The position numbers and the translations under genes were made by a program. The notes under the pieces are model-generated. The model did no database searches, was not told the DNA's origin, and worked only from the letters and a program-made list of their open reading frames with translations. Below are positions 1 to 11,946 of a stretch of DNA of 64,000 nt, piece by piece. Position 1 is the first letter of the stretch. Each line of letters opens with the position of its first letter. The stretch covers positions 1,798,001 through 1,862,000 of the forward strand of contig QRDG01001525.1 in assembly GCA_012064385.1 (NCBI GenBank), written 5' to 3'. Source of the stretch: Puccinellia tenuiflora (Eukaryota > Streptophyta > Magnoliopsida > Poales > Poaceae).

Positions 1-2
1 AT

Positions 3-662
3 GCAGCGCTAGGCGAGGCTCCAGCAGAGGGAGCGGCTGAAGATGTTAGGCACATCTGGACAGCCCGTTCTGAGGACCACGAGATAGTTAAGTGCGGTCT
101 GTTATATGGCTTAGGACCAAAGCTTCAAAAGCATTTTGAGCATCATGGCGCTTATCAGATAATTGTTGATCTAAAAGCAATGTTTCAGACTCAAGTCAAG
201 GTGGAGAGGTATGAAGCCTCCTCCAAGTTCTTTAGCTGTATGATGGAAGAGAACAGCTCCATCAGTGAACACGTGCTCAAAATGTCTGGGTACGGTGATG
301 GTCTGGCGCAGCTGGGTGTTCACATTCCCAATGAGTTGGGGATTGACCGTGTTCTCCAGTCACTTCCACCGAGCTACAAAAGCTTCGTGGTGAACTATAA
401 CATGCAAGGGATGGAGAAAACTCTTCCTGAGCTCTTCACAATGTTAAAGACAACGGAGGTGGAAATCAAGAAGGAGCAACAAGTGTTGATGGTCAATAAG
501 ACCACCAGTTTCCAGAAGAAGGGCAAGAGAGACAACTTCAAGAAGGGCGGCAAGTCACCCGCTGCGCCTGCGAAGAACTTAAAGAAAGGCCCTAAGTCTG
601 ACACTGAGTGCTTCTACTGTAAGGGGTCTGGACATTGGAAGCGCAAAGTATCTAGCAGATAA
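3..662 (+). pseudogene. Copia gag (nucleocapsid) remnant, 5' end outside window
   Basis: Gag forms the cytoplasmic virus-like particle that packages element RNA. The frame is open from base 3, with no start in the window. It shows the copia gag (UBN2-type) pattern, including a LPPSYKSFV motif also present as LPPRFKNYV in the gag at 50079. A lysine-rich stretch (about 470-600) leads into the zinc knuckle CFYCKGSGHWKRK at about 608-650. The last Cys of the expected C-x2-C-x4-H-x4-C is missing because a short deletion shifts the frame, and translation stops at 660-662. Nucleic-acid binding should therefore be impaired. The family call is firm; loss of function is inference from the lesion. Confidence 0.85.
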
Positions 663-1896
663 GAAGGCTGGCAACATCAAACAAGAAACTGCGGAATAAA
701 CGACGCTTGGTGAGGGACGAGGTGACGATGCGTGTTGGAAATGGATCAAAAGTTGAAGTCATCACCGTCGGCACGCTCCCTCTACGTCTACCTCCGGGAT
801 TAGTTTTAAACCTCAATAATTGTTATTTGGTGCCTGCGTTTAGCATGAACATTATATCTGGATCTTGTTTATTGCGAGACGGTTATTCATTTAAGTCAGA
901 AAACTTTGGAGTTTCTATTTATATGGATAATATCTTTTATGGACATGCACCTGAAGTGAATGGTTTATTTCTGTTGAATCTCGATAGTAGTGATACACAT
1001 GTTCATAACATTGATGCCAAACGATGTAAACTGAATGATGATAATCCCACATACTTGTGGCACTGCCGTTTAGGTCATATTGGTGTAAAGCGCATGAAGA
1101 AACTCCATTCCGATGGACTTTTGGATTCACACTTGATTTCGAATCATTTGAAACTTGCGAACCATGCCTCATGGGCAAGATGACTCGAACACCATTCTTC
1201 GGCACGATGGAGAGAGCAACAGACTTGTTGGAAATTATACATACAAATGTGTGCGGTCCAATGAGTGTTGCAGCACGCGGTGGATATCGTTATTTCTTGA
1301 CCTTCACTGATGATTTAAGTAGATATGGGTATATTTATTTAATGAAACACAAGTCTGAAACATTTGAAAAGTTCAAAGAATTTCAGAGTGAAGTAGAGAA
1401 TCATCGTAACAAGAAAATAAAATTTCTCCGATCTGATCATGGAGGTGAATATTTGAGTTATGAATTTGGCATGCATTTAAAGACATGTGGAATTGTTTCA
1501 CAACTTACGCCACCTGGAACACCACAGCGTAATGGTGTGTCTGAACATCGTAATCGTACTTTATTGGATATGGTGCGATCTATGATGTCTCTTACTTATC
1601 TGCCACTATCCTTTTGGAGCTATGCATTAGAGACAGCCGCATTCACTTTAAATAGGGCACCATCAAAATCCGTTGAGACGACTCCATACGAGCTGTGTTT
1701 TGGCAAGAAGCGAAAGTTATCGTTTCTTAAAGTTTGGGGTAGCAAGGCTTATGTGAAAAGACTTCAACCTGATAAGCTCGAACCCAAATCGGAAAAATGC
1801 GTCTTCATAGGATACCCTAAGGAAACTATTGGGTATATCTTCTACCACATAATCGAGGGCAAGATTTTTGTTGCCAAGAAGGAAAGTAGAGCTTGA
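663..1896 (+). pseudogene. Copia protease (3' part) and integrase remnant
   Basis: Integrase inserts the element cDNA into the nuclear genome. Frame 707-1183 covers the end of protease and the integrase zinc-binding region, with HCRLGHIGVKRM at about 1061-1100. A frameshift near 1125 moves to the 1057-1896 frame, which holds the Cys pair of the HHCC finger (CEPCLMGK) and the core domain. Of the D,D,E catalytic triad the first Asp is replaced by Asn (IHTNVCGP, codon 1246-1248). The second (RSDHGGEY) and the Glu (NGVSEHRN) remain. Frame changes again near 1880. The frameshifts and the changed Asp both argue for an inactive enzyme. Confidence 0.87.
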
Positions 1897-3625
1897 CGAG
1901 GTTGTTGAACCTGTTCTTGAGATGCCGAGTAGCGCAGAGCTGGAAGGTGTTCCAGAGCAGCCTTCGCCACCTGAAGAAGAAGCAAATGATGGAGATCATA
2001 ATGCTCCGGACAAAGCTGCTACTAAACCTCGCAGATCGACGAGGGAACGTACCACCCCTGATTGGTACAACCCTATCATGAGTGTCATGTTGTTGGACAA
2101 TGATGAACCTGCGAACTATGAGGAAGCGATGATGAGCCCTGACTCCGATAAATGGCTAGGAGCCATGATATCCGAAATGGAATCCACGTATGAAAACCAA
2201 GTATGGACTTTGGTGGACTTACCGAACGACCGCAAGGCCGTTGAGAATCAATGGATATTCAAAAGAAAAACAGATGCTGACGGTAATGTCACCGTATACA
2301 AAGCACAACTTTTCGCAAAGGGTTTCCGACAAATTCAAGGAGTTGACTACGATGAGACTTTCTCACTCGTAGCGATGCTGAAATCTGTTCGGATTATGTT
2401 AGCAATTGCTGCGTTTCATGATTATGAAATTTGGAAAATGGATGTAAAGACCGCGTTCCTTAATGGTCATATTAAGGAAGAGTTGTACATGGTACAGCCC
2501 AAAGGTTTTGTCGATCCTATGGATGCTGACAAAGTATGCAAACTTTAGAGGTCCATTTATGGACTGAAGCAAAGCATCACTGAGTTGGAATCTCCGATTT
2601 GATGAAGTGATCAAAGGGTTTGGATTTGTCCAAACTTATGGAGAGGCCTGTATTTACAAGAAAGTGAGTGGGAGTCCTGTAGCTTTTCTAATACTATATG
2701 TGGATGACATATTGCTGATTGGAAATGATATAGAACTACTTGAAAGTGTAAAGTCTTATTTGAATAAGAGTTTTTCAATGAAAGACCTTGGAGAAGCAGT
2801 GTATATTTTAGGCATTAAAATCTATAGAGATAGATCAAGACGCCTAATAGGGCTTTCACAGAGTACATACCTTGACAAGGTTCTGAAGAGGTTCAGAATG
2901 GAAGATTCGAATAAGGGGTTCTTACCAATGTTGCAAGGAAAGACTTTGAGTAAGACTCAATGTCCAGTCACGGCGGAAGATAGAGAGAAAATGTACAAAG
3001 TTCCCTATGCCTCGGCCATAGGCTCTATCATGTATGCCATGCTATGTACTAGACCGGATGTGTGCCATGCTGTTAGTCTGACCAGCAGGTACCAGAGTGA
3101 TCCAGGAGTGGAACACTGGACAACCGTCAAAAATATCCTAAGTATCTGAAGAGAACTAAGGAAATATTTCTCGTTTATGTAGGTGACCAAGAGCTTGTCG
3201 TAAAGGGTTACGTCGATGCTAGTTGGGATACTGATCCGGATTATTCAAAGTCTCAGTCCGGATACGTGTTTATTCTAAATGGTGGCGCTGTGAGCTGGAG
3301 GAGTTCCAAGCAGAGCGTGGTGGCGAAATCTTTAACTGAAGCGGAATATGTGGCAGCCGCTTCGGCAGCAAGTGAAGCAATCTGGATGAAAGAGTTCCTC
3401 TCTGAGCTGGGTGTGGTTCCAAGTGCGTCAAGGCCTTTAGCACTGTACTTTGATAATACATGAGCAATTGCTCTTGCCAAAGATCCAACTTCACACAAGA
3501 ACACAAAACATATCAAGCGCCGCTTTCACAATTTGCGTGAGAATGTCCGAGACAGAGACATAGAGATTTGCAAGGTACATACGGATCTGAATGTGGCAGA
3601 CCCGTTGACTAAACCTCTTCCATGA
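1868..3625 (+). pseudogene. Copia reverse transcriptase and RNase H remnant
   Basis: This region would copy element RNA into DNA. The first frame (1868-2548) has the RT start, with WKMDVKTAFLNGHIKEELYM. It ends at a TAG (2546-2548) just before RSIYGLKQ, where family members have a Gln codon, which fits a C-to-T nonsense change. An indel near 2572 moves to frame 2607-3149, which has the catalytic YVDD at about 2697-2708. Another frameshift near 3140 leads to RNase H, with EAEYVAAASAASEAIWMKEFL-like sequence at about 3340-3400. A TGA at 3461-3463 interrupts it, and the tail (DPTSHKNTKHIKRR) runs to about 3625. The pattern is typical of an old, mutated copy. Confidence 0.88.
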
Positions 3626-3697
3626 GCAAAACATGATCAACACCAATAGGCCATGGGTGTTAGATTGCTACAAATGTAAACTAGATTATTGACTCTA

Positions 3698-3712
3698 GTG
3701 CAAATGGGAGAC
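3698..3712 (+). promoter_or_regulatory. Polypurine tract of copia element
   Basis: The purine-rich GTGCAAATGGGAGAC lies directly before the 3' LTR start TGTTGG. It matches the position and sequence of the tract at 53552-53566 in the related element. It would prime plus-strand DNA synthesis. Confidence 0.8.
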
Positions 3713-5230
3713 TGTTGGAGATATGCCCAAGAGGCAATAATAAATATCATTAATTATCATATTTCCCGTTCAATGATAAATGTTTATTGTCCATCCTATA
3801 ATTGTATTAATCGGAAACAAATACATGTGTGGAATATAAACGACAAAGTGTCCCTAGTATGCCTCTCATAACTAGTTCGTTTGCTCAAGTGTTGGTTAGA
3901 AGTTTCCTAACCAAGGATTAATGAATCACTTGACAAACGGAGTTGTATCATAGGAGATGATATAATGGACATACCCATTTTATAGATGTCAAATATAGTT
4001 TTCTTAGACCATGAGATTATGTCACTCCCGTCTACTGGAGGAATACTTTGTGGACATCAAACGTCACTTCGTAACTGGGTGATTATAAAGGTGTTTTTCA
4101 GGTATCTCCCATAGTAGATTGTTGGGTCACATGAATCAAGACTGGGATTTGTCCGTCCAAGCAGTGGATAGATATCTCTGGGCCCTCTCGGTAGCATAGC
4201 ATCCAAAAGCTTGCTAGTCATAGGGATCCTATCCTATGGAACGAGTAAAGAGAACTTGTCGGAAACAAGATTAATTAGATATGGAGATATCGGTGATTAA
4301 GTCTCGGGCAAGTAAAATATCATGAGACAAAAGGAATCGTATATGGATTAATTGAATCCCGGACAATGTGGTTCAATCGATAAAGTACTTCGTTGAATAT
4401 GTAGGAATCAATATGGACATCCCGGTCCCGCTATTGATTATTTATTGGATCATGTCTGCATGTTCTCGAACCCGCAGGGTCACACACTTAACGCTTCGAT
4501 GTAGTTAGGGCTTGAGATAAATGACGGTGTGAACTAATATTGATTCGGAGTCTCGGATGGGATCCTAGACATCACGAGGAGTTCCGGAGAATAAGATTCA
4601 TATAAGGAAAGTGGTTTCCGGAGGTATCGAAAAAGTTTGGGAATTTTTCGGTAGGGTACCAGAAGGTTCTAGAAGAGTCTAGAAGTGGGGCCCACCTGCA
4701 TGTGGGTCCCACATGGACCAAAGGAGTGGTACGACAGCCACATGGGCTGGCCGCACCAGCCCCAAAGGGCCCATGCGGGCTAGGGCAAAGGGGGCCGAAC
4801 CCTAAACCCTAGGGGCTGGCTTGGGGGCCAAGGCACCCCTAGCCGCCGGCCCTAGGGAGGGTTGGGGCGCACCCCTGGCCTCCTATATAAGGAGGGCTAG
4901 GGCGCAAACGCCGCCCCCTCCTCCACGCGCCCCTCCCCTAGTCGCCGCCCCTACTCCTCTTCCCCCTCTCTCCCGCAGCCGCTTGCGCGAAGCCCTGCTG
5001 GGATCTCCACCATATCCACCACCACACCGTCGTCGTGCAGCTGAAATCTCGTTAGCCTCTCCACCACCTCTTGCGGGATCAAGATCGTGGAGTCTTCATC
5101 GAGCTGAATGTGTGGATACCGCGGAGGTGCTGCTCGTGCGGCGCTTCGGATCGGATAATACATCTCCTCGCGACTAGACAAGTCTAGTTGCGGGGATCGA
5201 CTAGCCAACCCCTGTCTCGACAAAACACGC
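3713..5230 (+). repeat. 3' LTR of copia element, truncated
   Basis: It starts TGTTGGAGATATGCCCAAGAGG, the same opening as the LTRs at 31224 and 53567. It matches them through the shared segments on cold-spot-like AT-rich U3, the CTAGGG/GGCCC-rich part and the GACTAG..CTAGTTGCGGGG..CAACCCC end. It stops at GACAAAACAC, where the related LTRs continue for about 130 more bases. The junction with the Athila LTR is at 5230/5231. Confidence 0.88.
4884..4890 (+). promoter_or_regulatory. TATA box of copia LTR
   Basis: TATATAA in a GC-rich context (CTCCTATATAAGGAGGG). It is at the equivalent place to TATAAAAG at 48357 and 55094 in the related LTRs. The U3/R boundary would lie about 30 bases downstream. 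Confidence 0.6.
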
Positions 5231-6745
5231 TGATGACCCACAAGTATAGGGGGTGTATCGTAGTATTTTCGATAAATAAGAGTGTCGAACCCAACGAGGA
5301 GCAGAAGGTGTTGACAAGTGGTTTCAATCAAGGATTCACTGTAAATGCTCACAGACAGATTTTTAGTGGTTTTTGATAATGCAGAATAATAAAATACGAG
5401 TAAATAAAATGCGGTAATAATAATTGCAGCAAGTGGCCCAATCCTTTTTAGAGCAAAGGACAAGCCGGTGGTTCTACTTATGATGACCAAACGTTCTTGA
5501 GGACACACGGGAATTTAGTCAAGTGCTTTCGCTTCCTATAGCTGATTAATCTTCATTGTTTCGATAAGTGTTGTGTGGGTGAACCTATGCTAATGCACCG
5601 CCCTTCCTAGGACTAATACATACTTGTGATTATACCTCTCATAAGCATACCGCAAATACAAGAAAGTAATTAAGATAAATCTAACCACAGCCTTACACTC
5701 TGAGATCCTGCTATCCCTTATGCAATGATGTACCAAAGGGGGTTCAGGTTGCTGTCACTCCGGCAACCCCACAATTAGTAAACCAAATACACAATGCATT
5801 CCCCTAGGCCCTTAAAAGGTGAAGTGTCATGTAGTCGACGTTCACATGACACCACTAGAAGAATAACACCACAACTTAAGTATCAAACCAATAAATATTA
5901 CTCAACATAGTTCACTACTAACATCTAGACTTCTCCCATGTCCTCAAGAACTAAACGAACTACTCACAAGACATCATATGGATCATGATCAGAGGTGATA
6001 TAATGATGAATAACAATCTGGACATAAACCTTAATTCAATGGTTTCACTCAATAGCATCAATCACAAGGGGTAATCAACACCGGGAAAGCTTCCCCTATG
6101 AACTAGACAAGATTCTACCCAAGATGTTACAAGCGGAACGGAGTGGCGTGATGGGGATGATGGTGCTCAGTGGTGGAGATGATGATGATGATGATCCCGA
6201 TGAAGCCTAGCTCGATGACGATGACGATGGCGACGATCTTCCCCCTCCGGGAGGGAATTCCCCCGGCAGATTTCTCCCTGCCGGAGAGCTTTTTCTCTCT
6301 CTCTGGTTTCCGCCTCGTGGCGGCGGCGGAATACCTCTCTATGACTCCTCTCCGTCTTAGGTTTTCGGGGTGAACAAGTATGCGAAGGGGGAGGCCTGTT
6401 GGTGGGCCAGGGCCTCCACACCACCTGGTGGCGCCGGCCAGGGGGGTGCCGCGCCACCACATGGTGTGGGCCACTGGCAGCCCTCCTCCGGCTCCCCTTT
6501 TGGCTCACGCCTTATTTGCAAATATAAGGTCTTCTGTATTTGCTCCGGACTCCGTTGATCTTCAGAAATATGGTATCTTGACGGTCCTTTTTCCAGCAGA
6601 ATTCAGCCTCCGGTGAATAATTCCCCAATGATCATGAAACATGCAAAATAGGTAAAATAACATAAGTATCACTTCTAAACACAAAATATATCAATGAATA
6701 TTAGTAAATTATGATATAAAATAGTGATGCAAAATGGACGTATCA
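5231..6745 (-). repeat. 3' LTR of Athila-type element
   Basis: In element orientation it runs TGATACGTCC...GGGTCATCA, with TG/CA termini, and it is near-identical to 14283-15789. It contains a GAT-rich stretch at about 6175-6230. A GC-rich inverted repeat has arms CCACACCA at about 6416 and TGGTGTGG at about 6462. The GATGAT run is 9 bp longer than in the other LTR. Confidence 0.93.
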
Positions 6746-6760
6746 ACTCCCCCCAAGCTT
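6746..6760 (-). promoter_or_regulatory. Polypurine tract of Athila-type element
   Basis: On the minus strand AAGCTTGGGGGGAGT sits directly upstream of the 3' LTR start TGATACG. It would prime plus-strand synthesis. An identical 15-mer occurs at 8847-8861. Confidence 0.85.
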
Positions 6761-8846
6761 AGACTTCGCTTGTCCCCAAGCGAATCTGAACTCAGTAAAC
6801 AGGACCACATGTTTATGGAGTGAAGTGTCGATAAAACAAAATACGGACAAGAAGCATCACACTTACTAATACACAAGTCATTATAGACAGCAATTCTCCT
6901 CTCATATAACTTAACTTGAAACAAGTAGAGGAAATCACTAATAAAGGTGCACAAAGAAAATCATAATTGGTAATAGCAAACTTTGTTCTTGGTCAGAGAA
7001 CAATTAACAGATTGTACTTATCTTTTGATCAGAGCCTTTATATGCTTAAAGTGATGAGAATGTTCTCATTATATGAGCAAACTGCATAGGCAACTCAAAG
7101 CAAGACATATGCAAATAATGTCACCTAATAGCTATGCCAAACATGAAAAGATACCAACATCTCAATAGTAAACAACATGGACATATCTATAAGCAGGATT
7201 GCAAAGCTCATAAGACATGGTAAAGTGGTCTCTCGCTTGCCTGTTTTTTAATCACGCAAAACATAAATGCCCAGGCACTCCGAAGTTCAAAAGAAGACTA
7301 GAGATACATATCATCAAAGATAAAAGCATCAAAGTTACACCACAATTAACAGTATTCTGGGACAAGTACATTTCACTAAGAATGATGGTTATGCTCTCAA
7401 GAAGGTGCTAAAAGGAAAAAGATGGTGACTCAACATAAAAGTAAAAGATTGGCCCTTCGCAGAGGGAAGCAGAGATTATCATGTGCTAGAGCTTTTTTTT
7501 TTAAACAGAGATAAAATGTTTTTGAGAGGTGATTGTTTTTGTCAACGAATGGTAATAGAGTTTCTGTCATCTTCCACACTAAACAAGTTGAGAGCGGTTC
7601 CGAATTTGTATTAAGCACTTATAGCATGCTTTTTGTATTATGACACTCCTCCCAACCTTGCTTTTCACAAACCATGGCTAGCCGAATCCACGGGTGCCTG
7701 CCAACATTCTCATACCATGGAGGAGTGTCTATTTTAAATTATCTTTTGATGTTATAATGGTCTAACCAGCTCTTTTGCAAAATTAATGACAAGCTTGATG
7801 AAGCATGCGAGTCAGGGGTACTTAATTCAGTATGGAAGATGACATAGCCAACTACTACTTCTTCATGAGCTAAGAACAGTGTCACAAATGAGAAGTGTTT
7901 TGAAAGTTTTAAAGGTAGCACATGAAAATTTACTTGGAATGGCAGAAAATACCATATGATAGGTAGGTATGGTGGACACTTTGGAATAACTTGGTTTAAG
8001 GATTTGGAAGCACAAGCGAACCATACGCTTAGTACAAGTGAGGGCTTAGCAAAGACTGGGAAGCGACAATCTAGAGAGCAATAACCATCATAATCATACT
8101 TGCGACAGAATAAAATTAACTAAGGCATAAAAGTGATACAAGTACTTTGAAACAATGTACCTCATCAAGGCTTATTGACTTTTGTTCAGTCATACGCATG
8201 CATGAGCATGTGCCAAGTCAATCAAATGAATTCTCCAGAGGAGGATACCACTATGCCATACCAGTTATGAACAATACAATGCAAGCAAATTAACATGGCA
8301 TGCTATCCACTATCGATCAATTGGAACTAACCATGAGAGAACACAAACTACTAAGCATCCATTAAAAGACACAAATACCTCACATGAACCAACTAAGCAT
8401 GCTCACATAGAAGAGTACATGTATAAAAATGAGGACAAGTAGAGTTCATACCAGCTTCTCACCCAACTCGAGTGTGCGAGTCGAATATATGAAAAGAATA
8501 GTATATCCACATGTAACTTCTTCAGATTTTTTTTGTCGTTTCTGACCAATGCCAAGTTTACTAACCAAGTAGATTTACTTAAAGCTCCCAAAGTGATGCC
8601 AATACCCACACAAGATCATACATATGACAAGAAATTGCAAACTAAAATAAGATGTGCAAAAAGTAAAAGATAAGACTTCTCATTAATATTTCATAACCGG
8701 CAAACTCACACCAAGGGATACATAGATAAGCAACTAAAAGAGAGATACTTCCACACTGCAAACCATCCTATATGATAACTTCTCTACTCATGATATGACT
8801 CACTGACAAGATAATAGGTAAAAGATAAAAATTGTGATACCGCGGC
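6761..8846 (-). other. Non-coding 3' internal region of Athila-type element
   Basis: About 2.1 kb of AT-rich sequence between the two polypurine-like motifs. I see no ORF longer than about 80 codons and no recognisable domain on either strand. It has the position of the long 3' untranslated region that such elements carry. Confidence 0.6.
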
Positions 8847-8861
8847 ACTCCCCCCAAGCTT
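8847..8861 (-). promoter_or_regulatory. Second, internal polypurine-tract-like motif
   Basis: ACTCCCCCCAAGCTT on the plus strand is identical over 15 bases to the tract at 6746-6760. It lies just past the end of the coiled-coil ORF. It may be an internal (central) plus-strand priming site; that is inference from identity and position. Confidence 0.5.
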
Positions 8862-8897
8862 GGAACAAGCCAAGGGGATGCCAATACCGATGATGAT

Positions 8898-9380
8898 TTA
8901 CTCCTTTGGTGGTGATGGTGAATCCTCGTCATTAAGCTTCCAAGGAAGAGGCTCTCCATCAAGGAATGACGACTTGGTCTCGGGTATCCTGAAACTTGCA
9001 GCAGAGCTTATGCGTTTAAATCTGATTTCATACTCACAGTTTTGATTTTGAACATCATAGAGCTGCGCCTGTAATTTGTTGGTGGTGTGGTGAAGTGAGA
9101 GAATATCATCCCACAGCTTTGCAGTCTCCTTCTTGTGCTCAGCAATAAGCTCAGACACTAACTTGTGGAAGATATTCACTTCACGTTCAGCCATCTTCTT
9201 GTATGAAAAGACTTGTTGCTCCAGCTTCTCCATCCTAACTTGCAGGTCTCCCTCTTCTCTTGGACCTTGGACGTCTTCTATCTGTAACTCTCCGTCCTTG
9301 GGGTGCGTCTTCAACTCGTTTATGTACGGGTTGACGACGTTCCTAAAGAAACTATCCTCGGGAGATCCAGGCAAAGACAT
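8898..9380 (-). CDS. 3' coiled-coil ORF of Athila-type element (160 aa)
   Basis: This is an intact 160-codon frame starting MSLPGSPEDSFFRNVVNPYI. Its middle (residues about 55-115) is rich in heptad-like Leu/Lys/Glu pattern and reads as coiled coil. There is no signal peptide and no membrane segment, so nothing in it looks like an envelope protein. It lies between integrase and the polypurine motifs, the position where Athila elements carry an extra ORF. I recognise it as a conserved protein of this grass element group but know no established function. It is the only undamaged frame in the element. A role in RNA or particle binding is possible but unsupported. Confidence 0.6.
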   Translation of the reverse strand: MSLPGSPEDSFFRNVVNPYINELKTHPKDGELQIEDVQGPREEGDLQVRMEKLEQQVFSYKKMAEREVNIFHKLVSELIAEHKKETAKLWDDILSLHHTTNKLQAQLYDVQNQNCEYEIRFKRISSAASFRIPETKSSFLDGEPLPWKLNDEDSPSPPKE

Positions 9381-9720
9381 GATGGCTCTAGATGTGAAGA
9401 TGAAATCTGGCAGAAACAGGTCGGAATGAAAACGCGACGAAAAGACGATATACAGACCTCGGGGGATCCGGGGGATTATATAGGTGAAATATTAACGCCA
9501 AAAGGAAGGTACGGGAACGAAACATGGTCGGAGTCGGGCACCGAGGCGCCCACACCACGTGGTGGCGCGGCCAGAGGTGGGCCCACGCCACGGGGTGGTG
9601 TGGTGCCTCCGGGCACCGTTTCCATCCCTTTTCGGTCTCGTAATTTTCCATATTTAATATAAATAACTAAAATATCTTTCAACGGATCAAACGCGAACTT
9701 TTTCTTACCGAAACTGTTAC
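9381..9720 (-). other. Spacer between integrase and 3' ORF
   Basis: About 340 bp without a convincing frame. It contains a GC-rich module at about 9551-9573 (CACACCACGTGGTGGCG...) very like the hairpin module in the LTR at about 6417-6441. Confidence 0.45.
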
Positions 9721-11090
9721 CTATTTGAAAACAGACTCTGCTGTCCCCTCGATTTGCTCTTTGATATAAGTCTCCGGGGTTATCACTTGAATAACATCAA
9801 CATTTTCATTGTAGGAATCTCCAGCAATATAATGTTTGAGTCTTTGTCCATTCACCACTTGTGTACCATTATCCTTTAATGAAGCAATCTTGATAGCACC
9901 GGAACGATACACCTCCACAATAACATAAGGTCCTTCCCATTTTGAGAGTAATTTTCCTGCAAAAAGTCTGAGACGAGACCTATACAATAGAACTTTCTCA
10001 CCAACTTTAAACTCTCTCTTAATGATTCTCCTATCATGCCATCTCTTTACCTTTTCTTTAAAGAGCTTAGCATTTTCATAAGCTTCACTTCTCCATTCAT
10101 CTAAAGAACTTAGTTGAAGTAACCTTTTCTCACCAGCAAGTTTAAAATCTCTATTAAGCTCTCTCACTGCCCAATAAGCTTTGTGTTCTAATTCTAAGGG
10201 CAAGTGACAAGCTTTTCCATAAACCATTTTATAAGGAGACATTCCCATCAGATTTTTAAAAGCAGTTCTATAAGCCCATAAAGCATCCTTCAACTTACTA
10301 GCCCAATTCTTTCTAGATTTGTTAACAGTCTTTTGCAAGATAGATTTAATTTCTCTATTAGATAATTCTACTTGCCCACTGGTTTGGGGATGATAAGCTG
10401 AAGCAATTCTATGATTAATACCATACTTAGCAAGGGTCTTTCTAAAACCACCACGTATAAAATGAGAACCTCCATCAGTCATAAGATATCTAGGCATACC
10501 AAACCTAGGAATGATAACATCCAGAAGCATTTTCAAAGAGGTTTGACTATCAGCACTTTTAGTTGGTATAGCTTCTACCCATTTAGTGACATAATCAACA
10601 GCTACAAGTATATGAGTGTTACCTTCTAAAGAAGGGAAAGGACCCATAAAGTCAAATCCCCAACAATCAAATGGTTCAATAACAAGAGAATAATCATAGG
10701 CATTTCATTGCGTCTAGAAATATTACCAACTCTTTGACATTCATCACAGGATAAAATAAACTTTCTTGCATCTTTAAAGAGAGATGGACAATAAAAACCT
10801 GATTGTAGAACTTTCTGTGCAGTTCTATCTCCAGCATGATGTCCTCCATAAGCACTACTATGACATTTTCGCAATATTTCTTGTTGCTCATATTCTGGAA
10901 CACATCTTCGCATAACACCATCCACTCCTTTATATAAATGTGGGTCATCCCAAAAATAATACCTCAAATCATAAAAGAATTTCCTTCTTTGCTGAGCTAA
11001 AAAGGTTGGAGGCAAGTACTTGGAAACAATAAAGTTAGCATAATCAGCATACCAAGGACTATCTCGCGAACTCACCCTTATTGCAGCCAA
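9721..11090 (-). pseudogene. Gypsy integrase, frameshifted
   Basis: The integrase catalyses strand transfer of element DNA. The first frame (11090 downwards) has the zinc-binding HHCC region, with HSSAYGGHHAGDRTAQKVL and CDECQR. A frameshift near 10696 separates it from the core frame (10647-9721, 308 codons). Core residues are the first Asp in VAVDYVTKWVEA, the second in MTDGGSHF and the Glu in QVELSNREIK. The C-terminal part has the LLYRSRLRLFAGKLLSKWEGPY GPY-type module. The core itself is intact, so the frameshift is the visible lesion. The assembly is gapped nearby, so a sequencing error is possible. Confidence 0.88.
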
Positions 11091-11946
11091 TTGTTCATTT
11101 GAAAACTATCATTAACAGGTATAGGATCATAAGCAATGTTTTCCAATCTAGACAAATTATCAGCAACAGGATTTTCAGCACCTTTCCTATCTACAATATG
11201 CAAATCAAATTCTTGCAAAAGCAGCACCCATCTGATAAGCCTAGGCTTAGCATCTTTCTTTTCCATAAGGTACTTAATAGCAGCATGATCAGTATGAATA
11301 ATGACCTTTGAATCAACATATAGGGCCTAAACTTATCACAGGCAAAAACTACAGCTAGAAACTCTTTCTCAGTAGTAGCATAATTCCTTTGAGCAGCATC
11401 AAGAGTCTTACTAGCATAATGAATAACATTCAACTTCTTATCTACTCGCTGTCCAAGAACAGCGCCTACAGCAAAATCACTTGCATCACACATAATTTCA
11501 AAAGGCAAATTCCAGTCAGGTGGTTCAACAACAGGAGCAGTAGTTAAAGCATTTTTCAAAGTTTCAAAAGCTTCCTTACAATCGTCATAAAAACAAAAGG
11601 TACATCTTTTTGAAGAAGATTGGTAAGGGGCTTTGAAATTTTAGAGAAATCTTTAATAAACCTTCTGTAGAAACCAGCATGACCAAGAATACTACGAATA
11701 CCTTTAACATCTCTGGGATAGGGCATTTCTCAATTGCTTCCACTTTAGCTCTATCAACTTCAATTCCTTTCTCAGAAATTTTATGTGCCAAGACAATTCC
11801 TTCATTAACCATAAAGTGGCATTTCTCCCAATTAAGAACAAGGTTAGTTTCCTCACATCTCTGCAAAACTTTATCAAGATTTCGCAGACAGTTGTCAAAA
11901 GAATTCCCATAGACAGAAAAATCATCCATGAACACTTCTACAATCC
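11078..11946 (-). pseudogene. Gypsy reverse transcriptase (3' half) and RNase H, frameshifted
   Basis: Reading downwards from the gap, 11935-11585 carries the RT catalytic FMDD box in MFMDDFSVYGNSFDNCL, then NWEKCHFMV. A frameshift near 11700 lies in the thumb region. Frame 11559-11191 is RNase H, with FEIMCDASDFAVGAVLGQR, HYASKTL and NYATTEKEFLAVVFA. Another frame change near 11320 leads to 11266-11078, with WVLLLQEFDLHIVDRKGAENPVADNLSR (partial motif). The N-terminal half of RT falls in the N gap. The domain order is that of Ty3/gypsy. Confidence 0.88.

Larger units (their letters stand above)
1..5230 (+). mobile_element. Truncated Ty1/copia retrotransposon
   Basis: This is the internal region and 3' LTR of a copia element. 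The order gag, protease, integrase, reverse transcriptase, RNase H is the one that defines Ty1/copia. The 5' LTR and gag start lie outside the window. The 3' LTR is cut at about 5228 by the Athila-type element, before the terminal segment seen in the related LTR at 53567-55571. The coding region has several frameshifts and at least two in-frame stops, so the copy is dead. Its LTR is of the same family as the copia element at 31224-55571, which has no pol, so this copy represents the pol-bearing form of the family. Confidence 0.93.

Noticed and set aside
4821..5177. 118-codon frame in the copia LTR, and similar frames at 54827 and 48394
   Set aside because: Lies in the LTR R/U5 part, low complexity, different in each LTR copy.
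8898..9380. Reading the 160-aa Athila 3' ORF as an envelope gene
   Set aside because: No signal peptide, membrane span or glycosylation-type features; it looks like a soluble coiled coil.
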